This document shows, one piece after another, positions 9,500 to 17,992 of a stretch of DNA of 41,651 nucleotides. The stretch is taken from assembly GCA_903870055.1 (NCBI GenBank), contig CAIQBG010000057.1, forward strand, positions 1 to 41,651. The letters run 5' to 3'. The notes beneath the pieces were generated by a model, which saw only the letters and a program-made list of their open reading frames with translations, searched no databases and had not been told where the DNA came from. This stretch comes from an uncultured Pseudomonadota bacterium (GTDB taxonomy: Bacteria; Pseudomonadota; Gammaproteobacteria; Burkholderiales; Rhodocyclaceae). The position numbers were made by a program, and so were the translations under genes. Position 1 is the stretch's first letter, and every line of letters starts with the position of its first letter.

Positions 9500-11596
9500 A
9501 TGACCACCCCATCCGCTTCCATTTCTGAACTGGCCTCCGAGACGCCATCCAAGGTCGTTACCTTTGATGGGAGCCCGTTTCGACTGCATCAGCCGTTTCC
9601 ACCCGCTGGAGATCAGCCAGTAGCGATTGAGCAGCTAATTGCAGGTTTAGGCGACGGTTTATCGTTTCAGACCCTGTTGGGTGTGACCGGATCAGGCAAA
9701 ACCTACACCATGGCCAATGTGATTGCCCGCAGTGGCCGTCCTGCATTGGTACTGGCGCCGAATAAGACTCTTGCCGCACAACTTTATGCCGAATTCAAGG
9801 AATTCTTTCCGGAGAATGCGGTCGAGTATTTTGTGTCTTATTACGATTACTACCAGCCAGAGGCCTATGTGCCCAGTCGCGATCTTTTCATCGAAAAAGA
9901 TTCATCCATTAACGAACACATCGAGCAGATGCGGCTTTCGGCAACCAAGAGCCTGATTGAACGCTCGGACTGCATTATCGTGGCGACCGTTTCCTGTATT
10001 TACGGTATCGGTGATCGTGATGAGTATCACCAGATGATTATGCATGTGCGTGAAGGGGACAAAATTCATCAGAGAGATCTGCTCAAGCGCCTTGCTGAAA
10101 TGCAATACAGCCGCAATGAAATGGACTTCCAGCGCGGCACTTTCCGAGTGCGGGGTGATGTGATCGATGTGTTTCCGGCCGAGCATGCCGAACATGCACT
10201 GCGGATCGAGCTATTCGATGATGAAGTTGAGCGCTTGCAGCTATTTGACCCGCTGACCGGAGAAATCCGTCAGCGCTTGTCGCGTTTTACGGTTTATCCA
10301 TCCAGCCACTACGTGACGCCTCGTGCCACAGTACTGCGCGCACTAGAAGGCATTAAAGAAGAGCTTAATGTGCAGCGTGCGTTCTTTCTTTCAGAAGCCA
10401 AGCTTGTAGAGGCGCAGCGTCTTGAGCAACGAACGAAATTCGATATCGAAATGCTGAACGAAGTGGGGTTTTGCAAGGGCATTGAAAATTATTCGCGCCA
10501 CCTCTCCGGTCGTAACCCGGGCGATCCACCGCCAACGCTCATTGATTACCTGCCGGACAATGCATTGATATTCATCGACGAATCGCACGTAGCGATCGGG
10601 CAGGTGGGTGCTATGTATAAGGGAGACCGTTCGCGCAAGGAAAACCTTGTAAATTATGGTTTCCGGCTGCCTTCGGCCCTGGATAACCGGCCACTCAAGT
10701 TTGATGAATTCGAGCAACGGATGCGTCAGGCCGTTTTTGTTTCGGCAACGCCTGCTGCCTATGAGAAAGAACATGCGGGGCAGGTGGTCGAACAAGTGGT
10801 GAGACCGACGGGTCTGGTTGATCCTATTGTTGAAGTACGTCCGGCGATCACCCAGGTTGATGATCTGCTCGGCGAGATCCGGAAGCGCGTCGCACTGGAT
10901 GAACGAATTCTGGTGACGACATTAACGAAACGTATGTCAGAAGATCTGACCGACTACCTGACTGAAAACGGTATCAAGGTCCGTTATCTGCACTCGGACA
11001 TCGATACCGTAGAGCGCGTCGAGATTATTCGTGATTTGCGTCTCGGGGTCTTTAACGTGGTTGTGGGGATTAACCTCTTACGGGAGGGGCTGGATATTCC
11101 CGAAGTATCACTTGTTGCCATTCTCGATGCGGACAAGGAGGGCTTTCTGCGTTCAGAAACATCGCTCATTCAGACCATTGGTCGGGCGGCACGACACCTG
11201 AACGGTACGGCGATTCTTTACGCAGATAGGATTACCGGATCGATGCGTAGAGCTATTGATGAAACCGAACGTCGTCGCAACAAACAACTTGCCTTTAATG
11301 CCGAGCACGGTATCGTGCCACGCGGTGTTAAGAAACGTATCAAGGACATTATTGATGGCGTTTACACAACTGGCTATTCGGATTCCGGTGATGCTCAGAA
11401 CATGCGTAAAGCGGCGCAGACACGTAAGCGCTATGAGGCTATGACGGAGAAAGAAGTCGCTGCTGAAATTCGTAAATTGGAGCAGGCGATGCAACAGCAT
11501 GCAAAGAACCTGGAGTTCGAGGCCGCTGCGCAGACCCGAGATCAGCTATTCCGGCTTAAAGAGCAGCTATTCGGAGCCGCCCCGAAGGGAGACTAG
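9500..11596 (+). CDS. uvrB: Excinuclease ABC subunit B
   Basis: UvrB is the damage-verifying helicase of nucleotide excision repair. It is loaded by UvrA and recruits UvrC. The 698-residue protein carries Walker A GVTGSGKT at 61-68, the damage-clamping beta-hairpin region ([21 protein letters not shown]), the DESH Walker B (FIDESHV), helicase motifs V and VI ([19 protein letters not shown]), and a C-terminal UVR coiled domain ([21 protein letters not shown]) that contacts UvrC. The N-terminus has about 20 extra residues before the conserved [14 protein letters not shown]. uvrC is also in this window, about 27 kb away. Confidence 0.98.
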   Translation: MTTPSASISELASETPSKVVTFDGSPFRLHQPFPPAGDQPVAIEQLIAGLGDGLSFQTLLGVTGSGKTYTMANVIARSGRPALVLAPNKTLAAQLYAEFKEFFPENAVEYFVSYYDYYQPEAYVPSRDLFIEKDSSINEHIEQMRLSATKSLIERSDCIIVATVSCIYGIGDRDEYHQMIMHVREGDKIHQRDLLKRLAEMQYSRNEMDFQRGTFRVRGDVIDVFPAEHAEHALRIELFDDEVERLQLFDPLTGEIRQRLSRFTVYPSSHYVTPRATVLRALEGIKEELNVQRAFFLSEAKLVEAQRLEQRTKFDIEMLNEVGFCKGIENYSRHLSGRNPGDPPPTLIDYLPDNALIFIDESHVAIGQVGAMYKGDRSRKENLVNYGFRLPSALDNRPLKFDEFEQRMRQAVFVSATPAAYEKEHAGQVVEQVVRPTGLVDPIVEVRPAITQVDDLLGEIRKRVALDERILVTTLTKRMSEDLTDYLTENGIKVRYLHSDIDTVERVEIIRDLRLGVFNVVVGINLLREGLDIPEVSLVAILDADKEGFLRSETSLIQTIGRAARHLNGTAILYADRITGSMRRAIDETERRRNKQLAFNAEHGIVPRGVKKRIKDIIDGVYTTGYSDSGDAQNMRKAAQTRKRYEAMTEKEVAAEIRKLEQAMQQHAKNLEFEAAAQTRDQLFRLKEQLFGAAPKGD

Positions 11597-11611
11597 CGCT
11601 AGCGCTCCCTT
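11585..11611. terminator. Possible bidirectional terminator over the convergent stops
   Basis: AAGGGAG (11585-11591) pairs with CTCCCTT (11605-11611), with a loop that can itself fold (CTAGCGCTAG). It spans the uvrB stop and reaches the stop of the convergent lipoprotein gene. T-runs are weak (ACTTTTT begins a few bases later on the plus strand), so termination strength is uncertain. Confidence 0.4.
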
Positions 11612-12434
11612 AGAACTTTTTCATGATCGTGCACATGTCGGTAGCAATGCCGCTCACCAGATACTGAGTGACCGTTTTTGAGGCCTGAGCTACTTCTGCT
11701 GCTTGCTGGGTAGAGGCTTTGCTGTAATGGTTGAGGGTTACTGAGCCGGTGGTGCCACTGTTATAGCTATATCGGCCGATCTGTTTGAGAGTACCTGTTT
11801 CATAGACGCGAACATATGCAGCACCTTCCAGCGTATCGTCCTTAAGCCCGGATCGTAACTTGATTTTTGTAACGCCTGCTTGCAGGAAGAAACGGTAGGG
11901 GGCAACGTCTTCTTTGAAGCCACCGGGTAAGTTCAGATGAGATTCTCCCCAGTTCGTCTGTGTCGGTTCCAGTGTCTCCGGGTACACCACTGAATTAATG
12001 CCACAGGTCTTGAGCTGGTCGGCAAGCTTTTGGGCAAAATATACTGGCAGCTTTACAGGTGCTATGGCTTGGGCAACCTCTTTGCTGTCGACATTTTTTG
12101 ATGCGGCTTCTTCGGCACTGGAGGCTGCAGCACTGCCAGCTGTAGAGCCCGCTAAGCCGCCAACGACACCTGCAACCGGGCCAACAACCATGCTGCCTAA
12201 AAAGCCGCCAATGGTCGATGTTTTATCCGAAATATAGCTGGTCTCAACGGCACCGCTGGGAATCACCAGTACCTGGTACGTTGCTTGCCTGACTGGGCGT
12301 TGTGGCCGGTCATCTGCAACCTCGGCTGGTTTGCCAGATTGGTTGATTTTGAATGGTCCTGAGACACACGCCGACACCAGACAACTAAAGGCGATGGTTT
12401 GAAAGAGGTTGCGCAAGATAGATTGGGTAAGCAT
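11610..12434 (-). CDS. Orphan outer-envelope lipoprotein with glycine-zipper segment
   Basis: The 274-residue protein has a lipoprotein signal with lipobox LVSAC, placing the modified cysteine at residue 23. The following residues (VSGPF) lack Asp at +2, which favours outer-membrane sorting. A segment rich in Gly and Ala near residues 75-110 (GGFLGSMVVGPVAGVVGG and onward) resembles a glycine zipper that could insert into a membrane. The remainder looks soluble, with an extracellular-type beta/alpha composition. I recognise no family and assign no function. The gene is convergent with uvrB and divergent from the phosphatase gene, across a structured AT-rich spacer. Confidence 0.75.
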   Translation of the reverse strand: MLTQSILRNLFQTIAFSCLVSACVSGPFKINQSGKPAEVADDRPQRPVRQATYQVLVIPSGAVETSYISDKTSTIGGFLGSMVVGPVAGVVGGLAGSTAGSAAASSAEEAASKNVDSKEVAQAIAPVKLPVYFAQKLADQLKTCGINSVVYPETLEPTQTNWGESHLNLPGGFKEDVAPYRFFLQAGVTKIKLRSGLKDDTLEGAAYVRVYETGTLKQIGRYSYNSGTTGSVTLNHYSKASTQQAAEVAQASKTVTQYLVSGIATDMCTIMKKF

Positions 12435-12571
12435 TGTCGATATTGTGCACGTTTGCCATAATTATGGAACAATGTAAGAAAATACTATTATTGTGAACAC
12501 AAAATATAAGAGTGCTGTTCACCGGAGATAAAACTCCGGGTAGCCGATAAGTTGTTCACCAAGGGGGACGA
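12435..12571. promoter_or_regulatory. AT-rich structured divergent promoter region
   Basis: This 137-base spacer between the lipoprotein gene and the phosphatase gene holds a perfect palindrome CCATAATTATGG (12456-12467), a TTGTG-AA-CACAA repeat (12491-12502), and a hairpin CCGGAG/CTCCGG (12522-12539). It also has two direct copies of TGTTCACC (12516-12523, 12553-12560), with an inverted copy GTGAACA at 12493-12499. It must contain both promoters; -10-like TATAAG lies at 12505-12510, but no good -35 is paired with it. Confidence 0.45.
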
Positions 12572-13102
12572 ATGACACGAGTACTGTTCGTTTGCATGGG
12601 AAACATCTGCAGATCACCAACTGCCGAGGCGGTGTTTCGCCGTTTGGCGGCGCAGCGGGGTTTGCTGGGTGAACTTGAAATTGATTCGGCAGGTACCCAT
12701 GGGTACCACGTTGGTGAAACGCCGGATGCGCGTACACAACGCGCAGCAGCCGAGCGCAAATACGATTTGTCCGAGATTCATTCTCGCAAGGTAGCGCCCG
12801 AAGATCTTGAGCACTTTGATCTGGTATTGGCAATGGATCGCAGCAATCTGGATGCCTTGCGCAAGCTCTGTCCAGCTAACCGTTTACATCGGCTCAAGCT
12901 CTTCATGAGCTATGCACGTCAGTTTGATGATGATGAAGTCCCTGATCCTTACTATGGCTTGGCGCACGATTTCGATCTGGTGCTCGATATGATTGAAGAT
13001 GCCGCAGACGGGCTTTTGGATAGCATCTTGCGGGAGCGGGGTGAGCAGGAAGCGCCAAAGATAACTACCAAAGCGCCGGCTGCCAAAGCCAAAGCGAATT
13101 AA
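12572..13102 (+). CDS. Low-molecular-weight protein-tyrosine phosphatase
   Basis: The enzyme dephosphorylates phosphotyrosine through a cysteinyl-phosphate intermediate. The P-loop CMGNICRS spans residues 8-15 (nucleophile Cys8, Arg14), and the general acid Asp125 lies in VPDPYYG. The catalytic core ends near residue 155. The total of 176 is longer than usual because of a C-terminal tail rich in Lys and Ala (ITTKAPAAKAKAN), probably disordered. In many betaproteobacteria this gene is followed by iscR and the isc operon; here it is followed by a terminator and rne on the opposite strand. The substrate could be a tyrosine kinase or ArsC-like, but the motifs favour a phosphatase. Confidence 0.92.
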   Translation: MTRVLFVCMGNICRSPTAEAVFRRLAAQRGLLGELEIDSAGTHGYHVGETPDARTQRAAAERKYDLSEIHSRKVAPEDLEHFDLVLAMDRSNLDALRKLCPANRLHRLKLFMSYARQFDDDEVPDPYYGLAHDFDLVLDMIEDAADGLLDSILRERGEQEAPKITTKAPAAKAKAN

Positions 13103-13120
13103 ATCCGCTAGTTCTAAGAC

Positions 13121-13161
13121 AATAAAAAATCGCGCCGGTGAACTGAGCGCGGTTTTTTATT
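13121..13161. terminator. Strong bidirectional intrinsic terminator
   Basis: A run of A followed by TCGCGC pairs with GCGCGG followed by a run of T, giving about 12-15 paired bases including a G-T pair, around a short loop (about 13136-13146). It separates the convergent phosphatase gene and rne and can work on both strands. Confidence 0.88.
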
Positions 13162-13176
13162 AGCGACTTCCCGGAA

Positions 13177-15813
13177 TTATTCTTTACGGGTTTCAACCAT
13201 TTGTAGCGGTTCTTCTACAACAACTGGCTTTGCACGTGGCGCACGTGGTTTACGTACTGGCTTTTCAGCAGGTGTCGTTGCAACACTGGCACGTTTGACC
13301 GGGTCAGTTTCAACCATTTGCAGACCGACGGCCTCTAGTGAAACTGGTGTCGGAGCAACCGGTGCCGGCTTCGGTGCTGGTTGGGGCGCAGGTGCCGCCT
13401 CAACTACCGGTGCTGGAGCTTCCGCTGGCGCAGGCGCAGCGGTGGGGGCTGGTGCCACTGCCGGTGCTGATACCTGTACAACTGGTGTTGCAGCTGTTGC
13501 TACAGTCGGTGGGGCCTCTTTAACAACAGGTGCGCTGACCTGAGCCGTGGTTGGTGCTTCGGCTACGACTAGAGCAGATTCGCTGTATTGCTCAACCGCA
13601 TTCTCATTCAGGTTTTCACCACTGCCAGGTTGACGCTCACCACGTTCGCGACGACCACCACGACGACCACGGCGACGGCTGTTACCGTTACCACTTTCGC
13701 TTGTTGGGGCATCGGTCGTGACTACACCTTCGGCATTGGTTAGGCCAGGGTTCTCGGTCTGAGTGGATGCTGTCTCATTTGTATTGTTAGGGCGAGCATC
13801 TCTGGCACCACGTCCGCCACGGCGGCGGTTATTGCCACCGTTGGTCTGACCGGTTTCTTCGGTGCTGGCACCTTCAACCGGTGCTGACGCGCGATCACCA
13901 CGGTTATTGTTGCGACGACCATCCTGTCCTTCGCTACGTGGGCCACGTTCGCCACGTGCCTGACGGCCTTCGCCGCGGGGACCGCGTTCACCACGTGCCT
14001 GGCGGCCTTCGCCATCACCACCTTGGCGGCGACCATTGCCGCGTCCTTCGCGAGGTTCGCGTGGTGTGCGCGGGCGCGCAACTTCAACCGGTGGTTTCTT
14101 CTTGGTGTCGCCACTTAGCCAGCTGAAAAGCTTCGTGATGAAACCGGCCTTTTCTTCTGGGATTGGTTCCGGTGGCGTTGTCGATTCCATTGAAATCGGA
14201 GCCGGGGCAGCCGGAGCAATATTACGAATAGCTGCTGTCGGGCGATTCTGGTTCTTCTGTTGCTCGGTTGCGTAAGCGGGGAGTTCGGTTAGCGACTGAT
14301 CAACCATCTTGTACGACGGTTCACGGACATCGTCCTGATTCAGTTCGTCATGGCGCAGACGCTGAATGTGGTGCGCCGGTGTCTCCAGGTTTTTGTTCGG
14401 CAGCAGCAGGATGGTGATCTTGTGACGCAGTTCAATCGCCTGGATATCGGCACGCTTTTCATTGAGCAGGAAGGTGGCGACGTCAACGGGTACCTGTGTA
14501 TGAACAGCTGCCGTGTTTTCCTTCATAGCCTCTTCTTCGAGAATACGGAGAATATGCAGGGCTGCAGACTCGGTCGAGCGGATGTGGCCGGTACCGGTAC
14601 AGCGTGGGCAGGTGATGTAAGAAGTTTCTGCCAGAGCAGGACGCAGACGTTGACGCGACAGTTCGAGCAGACCGAAACGGCTGATCTTGCTGGTTTGTAC
14701 GCGGGCACGGTCATGATGGAGCGCATCACGCAGGCGGTTTTCAACTTCGCGCTGGTTGCGGGCGCTTTCCATATCGATAAAGTCGATAACGATCAGACCA
14801 CCCAAGTCACGCAGACGCAGCTGACGGGCGATTTCATCGGCCGCTTCCAGGTTTGTCTTAAGTGCTGTTTCTTCGATGTCGCTACCCTTGGTCGAACGAC
14901 CCGAGTTAACGTCAACAGAAACCAGTGCTTCGGTATGGTCGATAACGATCGCGCCACCGGCAGGCAGATTCACCTGACGGGCGTAGGCCGATTCGATCTG
15001 ATGTTCGATCTGGAAGCGTGAAAAGAGGGGAACATCATCGCGGTAACGTTTGACGCGATTAACGTTGTTCGGCATAACCTGGCTCATGAACGCCAGTGCC
15101 TGCTCGTAGATATCATCCGTATCGATGAGGATTTCACCAATATCCGGCTGGAAGTAATCGCGGATGGCGCGGATAACCAGACTGCCTTCCTGGAAAATCA
15201 GCAGCGGTGCAACATTGTCCTTGGCTACCGAATCAATGGCTGTCCAAAGTTGCATCAGGTAGTTCATGTCCCACTGCAGTTCTTCCGCGGTGCGACCAAT
15301 GGCTGCCGTACGGGCGATCAGGCTCATGCCTTCCGGTACGATCAGTTGAGCCATGGCGTCGCGCAGTTCCGAGCGATCATCACCTTCAACGCGACGCGAA
15401 ACACCGCCGCCGCGTGGGTTGTTCGGCATCAGGACCAGATAACGGCCAGCTAGCGATACATAAGTGGTGAGGGCGGCGCCCTTGTTGCCGCGTTCGTCCT
15501 TGTCAACCTGAACGATGAGTTCCTGGCCTTCCTTCAAGGTTTCCTGCATTTTGGCGCGGCTACCTTCGCCATTCGGGGCGTAGTATTCGCGGGCAATTTC
15601 CTTGAAGGGCAGGAAGCCATGACGTTCGGCACCGTAGCTAACAAACACTGCTTCCAGTGAAGGTTCGATGCGGGTGATAACGCCTTTGTAAATATTGCTC
15701 TTGCGCTGCTCTTTAGCAGCGGATTCGATGTCGAGGTCGATGAGCTTCTGGCCCTCGACAATAGCAACGCGCAGTTCTTCAGCTTGCGTCGCGTTAAATA
15801 GCATGCGTTTCAT
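13177..15813 (-). CDS. rne: Ribonuclease E
   Basis: RNase E is the membrane-associated endonuclease that starts mRNA decay and matures rRNA and tRNA. The start is placed at 15813 (MKRMLFNATQAEELRVAI), preceded by GGAG, giving 878 residues. The catalytic half shows the S1 domain (near residues 35-120), the two metal-binding stretches VSVDVNSGR and VIDFIDME, and the zinc-link CPRCTGTG. The C-terminal half is disordered: an Arg/Gly-rich region with two copies of GEGRQARGERGPR, then an Ala/Pro-rich stretch, then a basic segment flanked by two LQMVET motifs (13306-13323 and 13189-13206). Such tails in relatives are scaffolds for RNA and degradosome partners. Confidence 0.96.
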   Translation of the reverse strand: MKRMLFNATQAEELRVAIVEGQKLIDLDIESAAKEQRKSNIYKGVITRIEPSLEAVFVSYGAERHGFLPFKEIAREYYAPNGEGSRAKMQETLKEGQELIVQVDKDERGNKGAALTTYVSLAGRYLVLMPNNPRGGGVSRRVEGDDRSELRDAMAQLIVPEGMSLIARTAAIGRTAEELQWDMNYLMQLWTAIDSVAKDNVAPLLIFQEGSLVIRAIRDYFQPDIGEILIDTDDIYEQALAFMSQVMPNNVNRVKRYRDDVPLFSRFQIEHQIESAYARQVNLPAGGAIVIDHTEALVSVDVNSGRSTKGSDIEETALKTNLEAADEIARQLRLRDLGGLIVIDFIDMESARNQREVENRLRDALHHDRARVQTSKISRFGLLELSRQRLRPALAETSYITCPRCTGTGHIRSTESAALHILRILEEEAMKENTAAVHTQVPVDVATFLLNEKRADIQAIELRHKITILLLPNKNLETPAHHIQRLRHDELNQDDVREPSYKMVDQSLTELPAYATEQQKNQNRPTAAIRNIAPAAPAPISMESTTPPEPIPEEKAGFITKLFSWLSGDTKKKPPVEVARPRTPREPREGRGNGRRQGGDGEGRQARGERGPRGEGRQARGERGPRSEGQDGRRNNNRGDRASAPVEGASTEETGQTNGGNNRRRGGRGARDARPNNTNETASTQTENPGLTNAEGVVTTDAPTSESGNGNSRRRGRRGGRRERGERQPGSGENLNENAVEQYSESALVVAEAPTTAQVSAPVVKEAPPTVATAATPVVQVSAPAVAPAPTAAPAPAEAPAPVVEAAPAPQPAPKPAPVAPTPVSLEAVGLQMVETDPVKRASVATTPAEKPVRKPRAPRAKPVVVEEPLQMVETRKE

Positions 15814-16225
15814 ACTTGGTGCTCCAAAAGCACCGGCACGGGCATTCCCGTAGGCAGGGTCACTGCGTGTAATCAAAGCCTTCCGGGCGGCGTGCTCTCA
15901 GGGCGAGGCAGGGGATATCCTGTGTGGATCCCAAGCCGGACGTTCGGATAAGGACAATCGATTACGACCGACAGGATAAATGCATTTTGAGATGCCATTA
16001 CCTGCCGTTGCTGCATTCGGGACTGCATACGCCGGGCGTGTGTCAGTCGGTGACGGCCTCTTGTGTTCGTCTGGGCGGGTCGTCATAGCCCGGTCTGGCT
16101 GCGCCGGATGGTCACGAATCACGAACGCGTGGATCGACGATCTCGGGTCGGAATCCGGGCAGATCGCTCTGGTTTTACACCGGAGAGGCGACCTGCTGGC
16201 AGCACAAACGTGTAGAGTATAAGGC
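15814..16225 (-). promoter_or_regulatory. Long rne 5' leader and rne/rluC divergent region
   Basis: This 412-base gene-free stretch separates rne and rluC. No convincing coding frame is present. Read toward rne, several short stems can form: GATC-GAC-GATC near 16132-16142, a CTCTGG/CCGGAG stem near 16167-16185, and one at the rne ribosome-binding site. E. coli rne has a 361-base leader used for autoregulation, and the length here is similar. A comparable role is inferred, since I see no sequence match to the E. coli element. Confidence 0.5.
15818..15834 (-). promoter_or_regulatory. Hairpin over the rne Shine-Dalgarno sequence
   Basis: In the rne transcript, GGTGCT and AGCACC form a perfect six-base stem around TTTGG. 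The GGAG ribosome-binding site is made of the last two loop bases and the first two bases of the 3' arm. The rne ATG follows four bases after the stem, so folding would hide the site. Confidence 0.5.
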
Positions 16226-16244
16226 ATGACACGCAGTAATAGAA
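16216..16244 (-). promoter_or_regulatory. Candidate rne promoter
   Basis: On the minus strand, TTCTAT (16239-16244) and TATACT (16216-16221) are separated by 17 bases. The -10 is good and the -35 weak. Transcription would start near 16209 and give a leader of about 395 bases. It overlaps the start codon of rluC, so the two transcripts could interfere. Confidence 0.33.
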
Positions 16245-17314
16245 CGCCGACACGCCCTTTGAGCCAAAAAACTTCGCAAATGCGCGGTGCAGCACCTAGA
16301 AGCCCCATAAAAACAGCTGGTTACGCAGCAGAAGGTAGGCCGTCTTCCGAAAAAGAGGTGGCGCCTGCAGTACAGCGGCGGACCATTGATTCGGAGGAGG
16401 CTGGCCAACGCCTGGATAACTATCTATTGCGCCATTTGAAGGGCGTGCCCAAAAGCCGGATCTATCGAATTGTTCGTAGCGGCGAGGTACGCATCAACGG
16501 GGGGCGTTGCCAACCAGATCAGCGACTGAATGAGGGAGATGAGCTTCGTTTGCCGCCTGTGCGGTGTCAGGCTTTCTCGGAAGCGAAACCACCGGTGGCC
16601 CCCATAGTTGACTTACCCGTATTGTATGAAGATGAAGCGCTAATCGCCTTGAATAAGCCCTGTGGCATCGCTGTCCATGGGGGTAGTGGCCTAGCATGGG
16701 GTTTGATCGAAGCGCTGCGCGCGCAGCGTCCTGAGGCGCGTTTCCTGGAACTGGCTCATCGATTGGACCGGGAAACCTCTGGAGTACTGCTGGTCGCCAA
16801 GAAACGGGCTGCGCTGGTTAGTTTGCACGATATGTTCCGAGAGCAACGCGGGGATAAGCGCTATCTGGCCCTGGTGCCTGGCGTCTGGACTGAAAAATCG
16901 CTGCAGCTAACCTTGCCGCTTTATAAATACCTCACGCCAGAGGGTGAGCGCCGGGTGCGTGTTGCCAAAGGGCGTGATTTACAGTCGCCCGAAGTGAAAC
17001 CTGCAGAAACGCATTTTCGTCTGAAAAAGCAGTACCCGGGCTATGCGCTGGTTGAAGCAAAGCTTAAAACCGGCCGCACGCACCAGATCCGCGTGCATTT
17101 AGCCGCGCTGGGTTATCCGATTGTCGGTGATGACAAGTACGGTGACTTTGCCCTCAATAAATCGTTGGCTAATAGCAAAGTGCTGGAGCGTATGTTTCTG
17201 CATGCAGCATTGATGCGTTGCAAACATCCGGTTACGGGTGAGCCGCTGAATGTTGAAGCGCCGCTACCACCCGAACTCGAACGTTTTCTGGCAACGCTTG
17301 ATCGCCATAAATAA
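16226..17314 (+). CDS. rluC: 23S rRNA pseudouridine synthase RluC-type
   Basis: The protein makes pseudouridine in 23S rRNA (positions 955, 2504 and 2580 in E. coli). It has an S4 RNA-binding domain near residues 61-115 (GQRLDNYLLRHLKGVPKSRIYRIVRSGEVRING) and a catalytic domain with HRLDRETSG at 178-186, nucleophile Asp181, plus KTGRTHQIRVHL. Its position facing rne is the same as in many proteobacteria. At 362 residues it has about 35 extra N-terminal residues relative to E. coli RluC, rich in Arg, Ser and Pro. The ribosome-binding site is poor, so the true start may be downstream, for example the ATG at 16280. Confidence 0.93.
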   Translation: MTRSNRTPTRPLSQKTSQMRGAAPRSPIKTAGYAAEGRPSSEKEVAPAVQRRTIDSEEAGQRLDNYLLRHLKGVPKSRIYRIVRSGEVRINGGRCQPDQRLNEGDELRLPPVRCQAFSEAKPPVAPIVDLPVLYEDEALIALNKPCGIAVHGGSGLAWGLIEALRAQRPEARFLELAHRLDRETSGVLLVAKKRAALVSLHDMFREQRGDKRYLALVPGVWTEKSLQLTLPLYKYLTPEGERRVRVAKGRDLQSPEVKPAETHFRLKKQYPGYALVEAKLKTGRTHQIRVHLAALGYPIVGDDKYGDFALNKSLANSKVLERMFLHAALMRCKHPVTGEPLNVEAPLPPELERFLATLDRHK

Positions 17315-17985
17315 TGACAATCAACATGAACAAACATCGCTATGATCTTGTTGTATTTGACTGGGATGGGACGTTGCTGGATTCAACGGGTGCCATCGTC
17401 AAAGCAATTCAGGCAGCTAGCCGAGACATCGGCGCAACGCCCCCTAGCGACGAAAATGCACGTTATGTGATTGGGATGGGTTTGCGCGAGGCGCTGATGT
17501 ACGCGGTGCCTGATTTGCCCGAATCTCGCTATGACGAACTAGTCAATGCATATCGCAAGCACTATTTGTCAGGTGATCACGAACTAACCCTGTTCGCAGG
17601 TGTTGAGTGCCTTTTGCAGACGTTGCAGGCAGAAAACCGCTGGGTTGCTGTGGCTACCGGCAAAAGCCGCCTGGGGCTGGATCGGGCGCTTGGGCATAGC
17701 GGCCTAGGTCATTATTTCGACACGACACGCACAGCTGACGAAACCCGTAGCAAGCCACACCCGCAAATGCTTGAAGAGATTATGAGCCAGTTTGCCGTTG
17801 ATCCAGAACGTACGCTGATGATTGGCGACACCACGCATGATTTGCTCATGGCGCAGAACGCGGGAGCCTGTGGTTTAGGTATTACTCATGGTGCGCATCC
17901 CGTATCTGCGCTGCGTGATTGTGCGCCGGTCGCTGTTGTTAACTCGATTCCAGACCTTGGAAACTGGCTTAAATATAACGGCTAA
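17314..17985 (+). CDS. HAD-family phosphatase, phosphoglycolate phosphatase-like
   Basis: The 223-residue protein is a HAD hydrolase of the Gph/PGMB group. The nucleophile motif FDWDGTLLDST has Asp16 and Asp18. Motif II is in AVATGKSRLGL, the lysine is in SKPHPQML, and the metal motif is MIGDTTHDLLMA. The cap is helical (subclass I). The start overlaps the rluC stop by one base (TAATG), and an internal ATG at 17326 is an alternative. Phosphoglycolate phosphatase is the usual annotation for the gene after rluC in betaproteobacteria, but other small phosphate esters are possible. Confidence 0.85.
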   Translation: MTINMNKHRYDLVVFDWDGTLLDSTGAIVKAIQAASRDIGATPPSDENARYVIGMGLREALMYAVPDLPESRYDELVNAYRKHYLSGDHELTLFAGVECLLQTLQAENRWVAVATGKSRLGLDRALGHSGLGHYFDTTRTADETRSKPHPQMLEEIMSQFAVDPERTLMIGDTTHDLLMAQNAGACGLGITHGAHPVSALRDCAPVAVVNSIPDLGNWLKYNG

Positions 17986-17992
17986 CCAACTG

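Noticed and set aside
13295-13543. Gly/Ala/Thr-rich plus-strand frame opposite the rne tail
   Set aside because: It is the low-complexity complement of the Ala/Pro-rich RNase E tail, not a separate gene.
14350-15021. 223-residue open frame antisense to rne
   Set aside because: It mirrors the conserved catalytic part of rne and is explained by codon bias of that gene.
15980-16222. 80-residue frame in the rne/rluC spacer, ending four bases before rluC
   Set aside because: A leader peptide was considered, but the composition is poor, the ribosome-binding site is badly spaced, and the region is better explained as the antisense of the rne leader.
15898-16308. 136-residue minus-strand frame spanning the rne leader and the start of rluC
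   Set aside because: It crosses the rluC start and has a composition typical of non-coding frames (many Arg, Cys, Pro).
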